Assembly (NCBI GenBank): GCA_934667465.1
Contig: CAKUMG010000242.1
Span: forward strand, 1 to 7,719
Length of the DNA: 7,719 nucleotides
Direction of reading: 5' to 3'
From: an uncultured Actinoplanes sp.
Lineage (GTDB): Bacteria > Actinomycetota > Actinomycetes > Mycobacteriales > Micromonosporaceae
Shown here: piece by piece, positions 1-6,377 of the stretch
How positions within the stretch are numbered: the stretch's first letter is position 1
Layout: the number at the start of each line of letters is the position of its first letter
The notes under the pieces: model-generated
Told to the model about the DNA's origin: nothing
What the model saw: only the letters and a program-made list of their open reading frames with translations
The model's database searches: none
Made by a program: the position numbers and the translations under genes

Positions 1-238
1 GGACGATGCCGTGCAGCTCGGCGGGGTCGTAGCGTGGCGGCAGCGGGGCGCGCAGCGCCAGCCCGGCCGGCAGGTTCGCGACCACCCGGCCCGCCCCGAA
101 CGCGGTGACGATCGTGCCGAGCAGGCCGGCCGCGATCCCGTACCGGTCGAGGAAGAGCGGCAGCACCGGGACCACCACTCCCCAGGTCATCTGCGCCGCC
201 GCGATCAGGGCACAGACCAGGACGGTCTGCCGGCGCAT
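1..238 (-). CDS. MFS transporter, N-terminal part (cut by window edge)
   Basis: The first 79 codons of a gene starting with ATG at 238-236; the rest lies beyond position 1. The translation begins MRRQTVLVCALIAAAQMTWG and has the usual opening of a major facilitator carrier: a first membrane helix (about residues 5-30) ending in VPVLPLF, a short loop, then a second helix (about 37-60) with GTIVTAFGAGRVVANLPAGL. The ATG shares one base with the TGA of the upstream monooxygenase (TGATG), and no clear Shine-Dalgarno is seen, so it is probably translated by coupling. Last visible gene of the operon, it may export a product or import a substrate. The loop after helix 2 does not show the usual MFS motif A (GxLaDRxGRR); instead it reads LRAPLPPRYDPAELHG. 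Family assignment is good; substrate unknown. Confidence 0.75.
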   Translation of the reverse strand, partial: MRRQTVLVCALIAAAQMTWGVVVPVLPLFLDRYGIAAGLLGTIVTAFGAGRVVANLPAGLALRAPLPPRYDPAELHGIV

Positions 239-1572
239 CAGACGGCGAGGTTCTCGCGCAGGGTGCGGCCGGGGTATCGCGGCGCGAGGGCTCCCCGGCG
301 GCGCAGCTCGGGCACGAGCAGCTCGGCGAGGTCGGCGTAGCCCGACGGCATGGCCAGGGGGCTCGACAGCATGTAGCCGCCGCGCTCGCCGGTGACCGCG
401 AAGTTCTCCTGCAGCGCGTCGGCGACCGTGGCCGGGTCCCCGCACAGCGTGTGGTCGAGACCGGTGGCGCTGCGCCAGCCGTGCTCGAAGAACTCCGTAC
501 GCGTCATCTCGTAGTCCTCGCCGTGCTCGGCGAGCAGCGTGCCGATCAGCCCGCCGGGGGAGGCCTGCGCCGCGGCGGCCTGCCGCCGGAGCTCGCCGAG
601 CGGGAACTTCGCCGGCAGCGTGGAGAAGTCGATGCCCGCGTTGTGCGACAGGAACGCGCCCACCGCCTCCTCGCTCCAGAAGCTCAGCACCTCCTCGCGC
701 CGGGCCTGCGCCTCCGCGGCGGTCCGGCCGACGATGACCTGGGTGGCCCAGAGGATGCCGACCGTCGCCGGGTCGCGGCCCTGCCCGGTCAGCGCCTCGT
801 CGAGCATCGTGCGGTGCCGCTGCTGGGAGGCGACGCTGCCGCCGAACCCGAAGATCAGGTCGGCGAAGCGGGCCGAGGCGGCGATGCCGCGCGGCGAGTT
901 GCCGGCCTGCACCAGCACCGGCGCCACCTGCGGGCTGGGCACGCTGGGCAGCGGACCGCGGACGTCGAAGAACCGCCCGTGGTGGTCGATCGGCGCGACC
1001 TTCGCCGGGTCCGCGAAGCGGCCGGTGGCCCGGTCGCGGACGATCGCGTCCGGTGCCACCGACGCCCACAGCCCCTGGCAGACGTCGATGAACTCCTCCA
1101 TGCGCTCGTAGCGCAGGCCGTGCTCCATGAGCTTGTCGAAGCCGTAGTTGGCGGCATCGGCGCTGCGGGTGGACGCGACCACGTTGAACGCGATCCGCCC
1201 GCCGGTCACGTGGTCGAGCGAGTTGAGCAGCCGGGCCACGTAGAACGGGTGCATGAACGTCGAGGAGTAGGTCAGCCCGAACCCGATGTGCTCGGTCGCC
1301 GTGGCCATCGCCGCGATGATCGGGCTCATGTCGTGCCGGGGCCACTGCACGCCCCACTCGACGGCGGCGTCGATCGAGCCGCGCCAGGTGTCGGGGATGC
1401 CGGTGCCGTCGCCGAAGAACAGCATGTCGATGCCCGCGCGCTCGGCGGTGCGCGCCAGCTCCATGTACATGCGCACGTCGGGGAAGTCGAGCCCGACCCA
1501 GGAGCCGTCGCGCGCCCACCGGCCCTCGGTGTGCGCGAAGGACAGGTCCAGCGCCAGGTGCATGCCGCTCAT
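238..1572 (-). CDS. NtaA/SnaA/DszA-type FMN-dependent monooxygenase (luciferase-like)
   Basis: A 444-residue luciferase-like (LLM, bacterial-luciferase fold) protein of the normal length for the nitrilotriacetate monooxygenase component A / DszA / SnaA group. Landmarks: LFFGDGTG at 51-58, FGLTYSSTFMHP at 98-109, SLDHVTGGRIAFNVVAS at 118-134, ERMEEFIDV at 156-164, and VLVQAGNSPRG at 219-229. Thr101 and Asn130 sit where group C flavin monooxygenases carry the Thr/Asn pair implicated in oxygen handling. Such enzymes use FMNH2 from a separate reductase and O2; none is visible here. The ATG at 1572 is preferred over the ATG at 1563 because GAGGAG lies 8 bases upstream of it. That ATG overlaps the hydrolase TGA by four bases (ATGA), and the gene ends one base into the MFS start. 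Known relatives act on aminocarboxylates, sulfones or lactams, so the substrate cannot be named. It is only distantly related to the RutA-like enzyme two genes upstream. Confidence 0.9.
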   Translation of the reverse strand: MSGMHLALDLSFAHTEGRWARDGSWVGLDFPDVRMYMELARTAERAGIDMLFFGDGTGIPDTWRGSIDAAVEWGVQWPRHDMSPIIAAMATATEHIGFGLTYSSTFMHPFYVARLLNSLDHVTGGRIAFNVVASTRSADAANYGFDKLMEHGLRYERMEEFIDVCQGLWASVAPDAIVRDRATGRFADPAKVAPIDHHGRFFDVRGPLPSVPSPQVAPVLVQAGNSPRGIAASARFADLIFGFGGSVASQQRHRTMLDEALTGQGRDPATVGILWATQVIVGRTAAEAQARREEVLSFWSEEAVGAFLSHNAGIDFSTLPAKFPLGELRRQAAAAQASPGGLIGTLLAEHGEDYEMTRTEFFEHGWRSATGLDHTLCGDPATVADALQENFAVTGERGGYMLSSPLAMPSGYADLAELLVPELRRRGALAPRYPGRTLRENLAV

Positions 1573-2195
1573 CGGGTCGCCTCCTCGAACAGGCCGGTCA
1601 GCTCGGTCGTGTCGGTCAGCACGGCGACGTTGAGCGCGAGCTGCTCCAGGGCGGCGTGGTGCACGTCGGGGTCGTACGCGGCGACGGCGTCCTGCGGCAG
1701 GAGCACCGGGAACTCGCGCTGGAACGCGTCAGTCGCGGTGGCGGCCACGCAGCACTCGGTGGTCAGCCCGCAGACGGCGAGCCAGCCGATGCCGGCCGCG
1801 CGCAGCTGCTCCTCCAGCGTGGTGCCGGCGAAGCCGCTGTAGCCGCGCTTGACCACGCGCAGCTCGCCGGGCTCGGGCGCCATCGCGTACCACTCGGCGC
1901 CGGGGGTGCCGACCACGCACGGGTTGTCCTCGGGCTTGCTGCCGTGGAACCAGTCGCTGACCTGCCACGGCCGTGCGGGGTCACTGCCGAGTTCGACCCA
2001 GACGACGGGTACGCCGAAGCGGCGCGCCACGGCGACCAGTGCCGCGCTGCGGTCCACCGCCTTCGCCACCGCCGCGAGGTCCGGCTGGTAGTCCGCGATC
2101 ATCGCGGGGTCGGCGAACGAGCGCTGCACGTCGACCACGACCAGGCCGGGCCGGGGCGGCAGCGTGGCGAGCTGCCGGTCGCGCAGCGCGCTCAT
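1569..2195 (-). CDS. Isochorismatase-family cysteine hydrolase (RutB-like)
   Basis: A 208-residue protein with the complete isochorismatase/nicotinamidase-like fold signature. The catalytic triad reads Asp22 in GLVVVDVQ, Lys116 in RVVKRGYSGF, and Cys149 in GLTTECCVAAT; the last is the family's cis-peptide/nucleophile segment. Members cleave C-N bonds in amides and ureides (RutB ureidoacrylate hydrolase, N-carbamoylsarcosine amidase, maleamate amidohydrolase), and a few cleave vinyl ethers. It resembles RutB around the Lys motif (RYSGF followed by T.L...LR..GI) but is shorter in the middle, so the exact substrate may differ. The start is the ATG at 2195, which overlaps the TGA of the RutA-like gene by four bases (ATGA); a longer reading upstream in the same frame would lie inside that gene. 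The upstream Shine-Dalgarno is weak (AGCGGCGGA), consistent with coupling. Placement directly after a RutA-like oxygenase suggests it hydrolyses the ring-opened product. Confidence 0.9.
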   Translation of the reverse strand: MSALRDRQLATLPPRPGLVVVDVQRSFADPAMIADYQPDLAAVAKAVDRSAALVAVARRFGVPVVWVELGSDPARPWQVSDWFHGSKPEDNPCVVGTPGAEWYAMAPEPGELRVVKRGYSGFAGTTLEEQLRAAGIGWLAVCGLTTECCVAATATDAFQREFPVLLPQDAVAAYDPDVHHAALEQLALNVAVLTDTTELTGLFEEATR

Positions 2196-3241
2196 TCCGC
2201 CGCTCGCAGCGCGGGCAGCACGGTCTCGCCGAACGGCAGCAGGTCGGCGTGGTAGTCCGGGAAGATCAGCATCAGCCCGTCCAGCTCCGCCTCGGTCACG
2301 ATCTGCTGGATGTGCGAGACGACCGTGTCCACGCTGCCGGTCACGTACGGCGTCTGGAACGCCTCGGTGCCGGTCGCGCCGTCCGCCCAGGCCCGCGCGG
2401 TGTCGGCGGGGATGCCCCACGACGTGCGCATGTTGATCAGGGCGGTCCTGTCGAGGCCCTCGGAGTAGCGCGCCGCCTTGGCCGCGGCCGCGTCGTCGGT
2501 CTCGTCGAGGACCACGGTCAGCATCGAGTACGTCTTGCACGAGCGGCCGTACTCGGCGCTCTTGTCGTGCACGAAGCGCGAGAACTCACCCATCTGCGCC
2601 AGGTTGTCGGCGCTCAGGAACGCGCCGTCGGCGTAGCGGGCCTGGAAGTCGCGGCCCTTCTCGGACCGGCCGGCGCTGATGATCGACGGGCGGGTCGCCG
2701 GGTGCGGGCGCGACTCGCAGCCGTCGAGCGTGAAGAAGTCGCTCTTCATGGTCACCGCGTCCTCGGTCCAGAGCCGGGTGACGGCCTCGGTCCACTCCTC
2801 GGTCATCCGGTACCGCTCGGCGTGCGACAGCGCCGGGTCCCAGAGGCCCATCTGCTCGAACTCCGCGGCGTACGAGCCGTTGACGATGTTCATGCCCGCC
2901 CGGCCGCCGGAGACGTCCTGCAGCGTGGTGAACATCTTCGCGGCGATCGCCGGGTGGTGGACGTTGGCGTGCATGGTCGCCCAAATCTTCACCCGCTCGG
3001 TCGCCTCGGCGAGCGCGGACATCAGCGTCATCGACTCGAGGGTCTGGCCCCAGTGGTCGGTGGTGCCGCCGAAGCCCTTCCACTTCGCCATGGACATGAT
3101 GAAGTCCAGGCCGATCGACTCGGCGTCGACGGCGACCTTGCGGTTGTACGCGTACGTCGCCTCGGGGTGCGGTGCCGTTTCGGAGAGCATCCAGCCGCCG
3201 TTACCGATCGGGAGGAAGACTCCGTACTCCTTGGCCGTCAT
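2192..3241 (-). CDS. RutA-like flavin-dependent monooxygenase (luciferase-like)
   Basis: A 349-residue LLM monooxygenase matching pyrimidine oxygenase RutA better than SsuD or DszA, as judged against remembered sequences. Shared features, numbered from the ATG at 3241: GVFLPIGNGGW (7-17), MSMAKWKGFGG (49-59), LESMTLMSAL (68-77), IWATMH (86-91), SGGRAGMNIVNG (111-122), SDFFTLDGC (167-175) and ISAGRSEKG (188-196). Thr89 and Asn118 match the RutA Thr/Asn pair implicated in forming the flavin-N5 peroxide. RutA opens uracil at an amide bond using FMNH2 and O2. I chose the ATG at 3241 because AAAGGAG lies 10 bases before it; the upstream in-frame GTG at 3265 would place this Shine-Dalgarno inside the gene. 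It follows SBP2 after 38 bases and overlaps the hydrolase start by four. No rutC, rutD, rutE, rutF or rutG homologue is visible, so the true substrate may be a different cyclic amide or heterocycle. Confidence 0.88.
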   Translation of the reverse strand: MTAKEYGVFLPIGNGGWMLSETAPHPEATYAYNRKVAVDAESIGLDFIMSMAKWKGFGGTTDHWGQTLESMTLMSALAEATERVKIWATMHANVHHPAIAAKMFTTLQDVSGGRAGMNIVNGSYAAEFEQMGLWDPALSHAERYRMTEEWTEAVTRLWTEDAVTMKSDFFTLDGCESRPHPATRPSIISAGRSEKGRDFQARYADGAFLSADNLAQMGEFSRFVHDKSAEYGRSCKTYSMLTVVLDETDDAAAAKAARYSEGLDRTALINMRTSWGIPADTARAWADGATGTEAFQTPYVTGSVDTVVSHIQQIVTEAELDGLMLIFPDYHADLLPFGETVLPALRAAE

Positions 3242-3279
3242 GGTTGTCCGGCTCCTTTCTGTCACTGCTGGTGATGCGC

Positions 3280-4374
3280 TTACGGAGCGGGCCAGATCAG
3301 CTTGTCACCGTCGTGGATGTTCGCGATGAAATCGGGCCGGAATGCGGCCTGTGCCTGTTCCGGCGTGATCTCCGTGAGGGCGTGTTCGTTGAGCATGGTG
3401 GCCGTCGCGGCGACGTTGGCGGTGTCGATCGCGCCGAGCGGCGTCCCGGCCGCCCGGCCCTGCGCGACGATGCCGGTCTCGGTCTTCCAGATGGCCGCGT
3501 TGGCGTCCTTGTCGTAGGGCGCGTCGCCGGTGAGTTCCGCCGTCGCCTCGACGCACTCGGCGGCGTGGGTGAGGCAGTGTTCGTACGCGTGCAGCGCCGC
3601 CCGCAGCACGTCCTCGACCGCCGCCGGGTAGCGCTCGGCGAACTCCGGGTTGACCGCCATCGAGCCGAGCGAGCCCGGGACCTGGAAGTCGGCAGGCTTC
3701 CACACCGTCACCTTCTCGCCCCGCGCCGCGAGCTGCACCGGCTCGTTGGAGACGAAGCCGGTCAGCGACTTCACCTGGCCCGCGGGCAGGATCGACGGGT
3801 CGTAGCCGACCACGCTCTGCCGGATCGAGTCGACGTCCGCGCCCGCCTTGGCCAGCATCGCCTGCACGCCGACCGGCATCGCGCCCTTCTGGCCGAGCTT
3901 CGTCCCGTCGAGCTGCTTGAGGTCCGTGACCTCCGGCATCGTCATCAGGACCTCGAGCCCGTCGTTCGAGTACGACGACACGCCCAGCACCTCGATGTAG
4001 TGGAAGACCGAGGTGAGGATGTCCTGCTGGCTGACCGGGCTGAACGTGGCGTGCCCGGCGGCGAGCCGCTTGGTGTTGCGCAGCACGTCGCCGTCGCCGG
4101 CTTCCAGGGTCACGTCCAGGCACAGGTCGTCGAAGAAGCCGAGCTTCTCCGCCGCGGCGTACTCCAGGATGGAGGCCGAGGCCTGCCACTGATATCCGGA
4201 CAGGTAGACGATCTCCCCGGCCGCCTTGTTCTGCTCGCACCTCTCGTCGGAGATGAGCGCCCCGGCCGAGCGGGCCGGGGTCACGGTCTCGTCGTCGGCG
4301 GAGCAGGCGGCGGTGGAGCCGAACACCAGGGCGGACGTGGCCGCGGCGAGCGCGGCGCGGATCCGGTGGGTCAC
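3280..4374 (-). CDS. ABC transporter substrate-binding lipoprotein 2 (NMT1/THI5/SsuA-like)
   Basis: A 364-residue periplasmic-binding-type lipoprotein. The GTG at 4374 begins a signal peptide (VTHRIRAALAAATSALVFG) with a somewhat atypical lipobox STAAC, giving lipidation at Cys24. The mature part carries the same landmarks as SBP1: YLSGYQWQASASILEYAAA (57-75), FSPVSQQD (111-118), GQKGAMPVGVQAML (161-174), VKSLTGF (201-207) and a C-terminal DGDKLIWPAP. By hand alignment about two-thirds of residues (roughly 214 of 323) are identical to SBP1, with Cys46, Cys85, Cys267 and Cys274 all conserved. The start overlaps the SBP1 TGA by four bases (GTGA), and there is no obvious Shine-Dalgarno, so translation is probably coupled. 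The gene ends in TAA at 3282-3280. It presumably serves the single permease/ATPase pair with a related or alternative ligand. It looks intact, not like a decaying duplicate. Confidence 0.9.
   Translation of the reverse strand: MTHRIRAALAAATSALVFGSTAACSADDETVTPARSAGALISDERCEQNKAAGEIVYLSGYQWQASASILEYAAAEKLGFFDDLCLDVTLEAGDGDVLRNTKRLAAGHATFSPVSQQDILTSVFHYIEVLGVSSYSNDGLEVLMTMPEVTDLKQLDGTKLGQKGAMPVGVQAMLAKAGADVDSIRQSVVGYDPSILPAGQVKSLTGFVSNEPVQLAARGEKVTVWKPADFQVPGSLGSMAVNPEFAERYPAAVEDVLRAALHAYEHCLTHAAECVEATAELTGDAPYDKDANAAIWKTETGIVAQGRAAGTPLGAIDTANVAATATMLNEHALTEITPEQAQAAFRPDFIANIHDGDKLIWPAP
4154..4191 (+). repeat. 38-bp perfect direct repeat, copy in SBP2
   Basis: This 38-base stretch is identical to 5242-5279 and encodes the conserved segment QWQASASILEYAA in both binding-protein genes. 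The two copies are 1088 bases apart, exactly the distance between the two start codons. It is a remnant of the gene duplication held by protein-level conservation. Confidence 0.9.
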
Positions 4375-5462
4375 GGGGCGGGCCAGATCAGCTTGTCGCC
4401 GTCGTAGATGTTCTTCAGGTGCTGCGGTGCGAACTCGGCCTGCGCGTCGGCGTCCGCGATGGTCGTGCCCGTGTACTTGTTGAGCAGCGCCACCAGCGCG
4501 GAGACGTTGGCGGTGTCGATGGTGCCGAGCGCGGTGCCCGCGGCCTGGCTGTCCCGGATGACCTTCGCCTCGGTCTGCCAGATCGCCGTGTTCGACGCCT
4601 CGTCGTAGCCGGCGCCGGTCAGGTCGGAGGCGGCCTTCACGCACGGGGCGGCGTCGGTCTCGCAGGCGGCGAACGCGTGCAGCCCGGCGCGCAGGAAGTC
4701 CTCGACCGCGGTCGGGTGCTTCGCCGCGAAGTCCGGGTTGACGGCCATCGCGCCGAGCGAACCGGGCACCTTGTAGTCGTACGGGCGCCAGACGGTCACG
4801 TCGGTCTTGGCGGCCTTGAGCTGGTTGGGCTCGTTGGAGATGAAGCCGGTCAGCGACTTGACCTGCCCGCGCGGCAGGATCGTCGGGTCGTAGCCGACCA
4901 CGACCTGCTTGATCGAGTCGTACTTCGCGCCCGCCTCGACGAGCATGGCCTGCACGCCGACCGGCATGGCGCCCTTCTGGCCCAGCGTGGTGCCGTCGAG
5001 CTGCTTGAGGTCGGTGACGTCGGGCATCGTCATGAGGATCTCGAGGCCGACGTTGGAGTACGACGAGATGCCCTGCACCTTGATGCCGTTGGCGTTCGCG
5101 GACAACACGTCCTGCTGGCTGACCGGGCTGAAGGTGACCTTGCCGGCGGCGAGCAGCTTGGTGTTCTGCGCGGTGTCGCCGGTGCCGGGCTGCATCTCGA
5201 CGTCGAGGCAGAGCGCGTCGAAGTAGCCGAGCTTGTCCGCGGCGGCGTACTCCAGGATGGAGGCCGAGGCCTGCCACTGGTAGCCGGACAGGTAGGTGAT
5301 GGGGCCGGCGGCCTTGTTCTTGGCGCAGCGGTCGGCGGAGATCGCCGTGCCGGCCGAGGCGCCCGGCGACGCGCTGTCGTCGTCGCCGGCCCCGCAGCCG
5401 GACGCGACGGCCAGCAGGGCGGCGGACGCGGCCACCAGCGACGTGCGGATCCGATATCTCAT
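4371..5462 (-). CDS. ABC transporter substrate-binding lipoprotein 1 (NMT1/THI5/SsuA-like)
   Basis: A 363-residue binding lipoprotein. The signal peptide (MRYRIRTSLVAASAALLAVA) ends in lipobox ASGC, with lipidation predicted at Cys23 and an acidic/Ser-rich linker after it. The mature domain is of the NMT1/THI5/SsuA type, which in known members binds sulfonates, nitrate, riboflavin or thiamine-related pyrimidines. Visible motifs are YLSGYQWQASASILEYAAA (57-75), FSPVSQQD (111-118), GQKGAMPVGVQAML (161-174) and a C-terminal DGDKLIWPAP. Cys46, Cys85, Cys267 and Cys274 (the last two as CETDAAPC) could form disulfides outside the membrane. The ATG at 5462 is preferred because GGGAG lies 8 bases upstream; an in-frame GTG at 5471 would abut that Shine-Dalgarno. 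It sits 81 bases after the permease, behind a strong hairpin, and overlaps SBP2 by four bases. Assignment as the importer's binding protein is firm; the ligand is not. Confidence 0.92.
   Translation of the reverse strand: MRYRIRTSLVAASAALLAVASGCGAGDDDSASPGASAGTAISADRCAKNKAAGPITYLSGYQWQASASILEYAAADKLGYFDALCLDVEMQPGTGDTAQNTKLLAAGKVTFSPVSQQDVLSANANGIKVQGISSYSNVGLEILMTMPDVTDLKQLDGTTLGQKGAMPVGVQAMLVEAGAKYDSIKQVVVGYDPTILPRGQVKSLTGFISNEPNQLKAAKTDVTVWRPYDYKVPGSLGAMAVNPDFAAKHPTAVEDFLRAGLHAFAACETDAAPCVKAASDLTGAGYDEASNTAIWQTEAKVIRDSQAAGTALGTIDTANVSALVALLNKYTGTTIADADAQAEFAPQHLKNIYDGDKLIWPAP
5242..5279 (+). repeat. 38-bp perfect direct repeat, copy in SBP1
   Basis: Partner of the identical block at 4154-4191, lying at the same codon position of the upstream paralogue. 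Recombination between the two copies would leave one in-frame hybrid binding-protein gene. Confidence 0.9.
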
Positions 5463-5503
5463 GAGAAACACTCCCGGTTCGTGACAAGCGGGTGGCAGGG
5501 ATT

Positions 5504-5526
5504 CGCCGTCCGGTCGCCGGACGGCG
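5504..5526 (-). promoter_or_regulatory. Perfect 10-bp GC-rich hairpin between permease and SBP1
   Basis: CGCCGTCCGG (5504-5513), a 3-base loop, then CCGGACGGCG (5517-5526): a perfect inverted repeat in the 81-base gap between the permease stop and the SBP1 start. On the minus-strand transcript it is followed by AATCCC, not a U-run, so it is not a classical intrinsic terminator. It may act as a partial terminator, or as a block to mRNA decay that raises binding-protein expression relative to the membrane components. It is 41 bases upstream of the SBP1 ATG and leaves that Shine-Dalgarno free. Confidence 0.7.
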
Positions 5527-5543
5527 TCGTGCGGGGGAGGCGA

Positions 5544-6377
5544 TCAGCCGTCGGCGCCCTGGCGGGTCTCGTGCCAGTGCAGGACCCGCCGCTCGAGCAG
5601 GGTCACGCAGAGCAGCAGGGCCGAGCCGAGCAGCGCCAGGATCGCGATCGACGCGTAGATCGCGGCGAGCCGGTTCATCGACGACGCGAGGCTGATCGCC
5701 GTGCCGAGGCCGTCGGAGGAGCCGGCGGCGGACATCTCCGCGACGACCGCGCCGACCACCGACAGCGGGAACACGATCCGCAGCGCCGCGAACAGGTACG
5801 GCATCGCCATCGGGATCCGGATGAACCAGAGCGTCTCCAGGCGCGAGGCGTGCACCGTCTTGTAGACCTGCAGCACCGGCTGCGGCACCGCGCGCAGCCC
5901 CATCGCCGTGTTGATCAGGATCGGGAAGAAGCAGATCAGCCCGGTCACGATCAACTTGGGCGCGGCGCCGAACCCGAACGCCACCACCAGGGCCGGGGCG
6001 ATGGCCACCAGCGGCGTGACATTGAGGATCACCGCGACCGGCATGATGGCCCGCCGGGCGAGCGGGAACTCGCTGATCAGCAGCGCCAGCAGGAACGCGC
6101 ACACCAGCCCGAGCGCGAGCCCGCCCAGCGCCTCCTGCAAGGTCACCAGCGCGTTGTGCACGAAGTAGTCGGCGTCCTCGGCGAGGGTCGCCCCGATGTC
6201 ACCGAGCGGAGGCAACAGGTACGGCATCTCGTGCGCGCCCCACTGCCAGAGCGCGCCCAGCGCCGCCAGCATGAGGACCAGCGGCAGCCACATCGCCGGG
6301 CGCAGGAACCCCAGGCGCGGGCGCCACAGGGCGCGGGTCACCGGCGGGACCGCTGTCAGTTCCGGTTCGGCCGTCAT
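5544..6377 (-). CDS. ABC transporter permease (BPD_transp_1, SsuC/TauC/ThiX-like)
   Basis: A 277-residue inner-membrane permease with about six predicted helices (roughly 27-48, 76-103, 110-137, 140-160, 193-215 and 240-262). The cytoplasmic coupling (EAA-like) loop is visible at about 173-200, with HASRLETLWFIRIPMAMPYL. It matches the SsuC/TauC/ThiX pattern of HASRxxTLxxIxxPxAxPY, with His176 where many relatives have Gly. Such permeases form homodimers that move sulfonates, nitrate, riboflavin or pyrimidine precursors supplied by NMT1-like binding proteins. The ATG at 6377 overlaps the ATPase TGA by four bases (ATGA), and AGGGGAA lies about 8 bases upstream. That GGGG could pair with CCCC next to it (GGGGAACCCC), slightly masking the ribosome site. 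The gene ends at TGA 5546-5544, followed by the gap carrying the hairpin. It is the only permease gene for two binding proteins. Confidence 0.93.
   Translation of the reverse strand: MTAEPELTAVPPVTRALWRPRLGFLRPAMWLPLVLMLAALGALWQWGAHEMPYLLPPLGDIGATLAEDADYFVHNALVTLQEALGGLALGLVCAFLLALLISEFPLARRAIMPVAVILNVTPLVAIAPALVVAFGFGAAPKLIVTGLICFFPILINTAMGLRAVPQPVLQVYKTVHASRLETLWFIRIPMAMPYLFAALRIVFPLSVVGAVVAEMSAAGSSDGLGTAISLASSMNRLAAIYASIAILALLGSALLLCVTLLERRVLHWHETRQGADG

Noticed and set aside
451..1842. 463-codon plus-strand open frame opposite the NtaA/DszA-like gene
   Set aside because: Same shadow pattern: no motif, and the opposite strand encodes a full-length enzyme family member.
2192..3241. Naming the gene rutA and the operon a pyrimidine (Rut) pathway
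   Set aside because: The similarity is clear, but rutC/D/E/F/G are not visible and the hydrolase is shorter than RutB in its middle part, so the substrate is not established.
1973..3274. 433-codon plus-strand open frame opposite the RutA-like and hydrolase genes
   Set aside because: Low-complexity Arg/Val/Gly-rich translation, antisense to genes with intact motifs and Shine-Dalgarno sites.
5504..5526. Intrinsic terminator ending an ATPase-permease operon
   Set aside because: No U-run follows the stem, no good promoter is seen before SBP1, and the importer needs its binding protein. A stability or partial-termination role is more likely.
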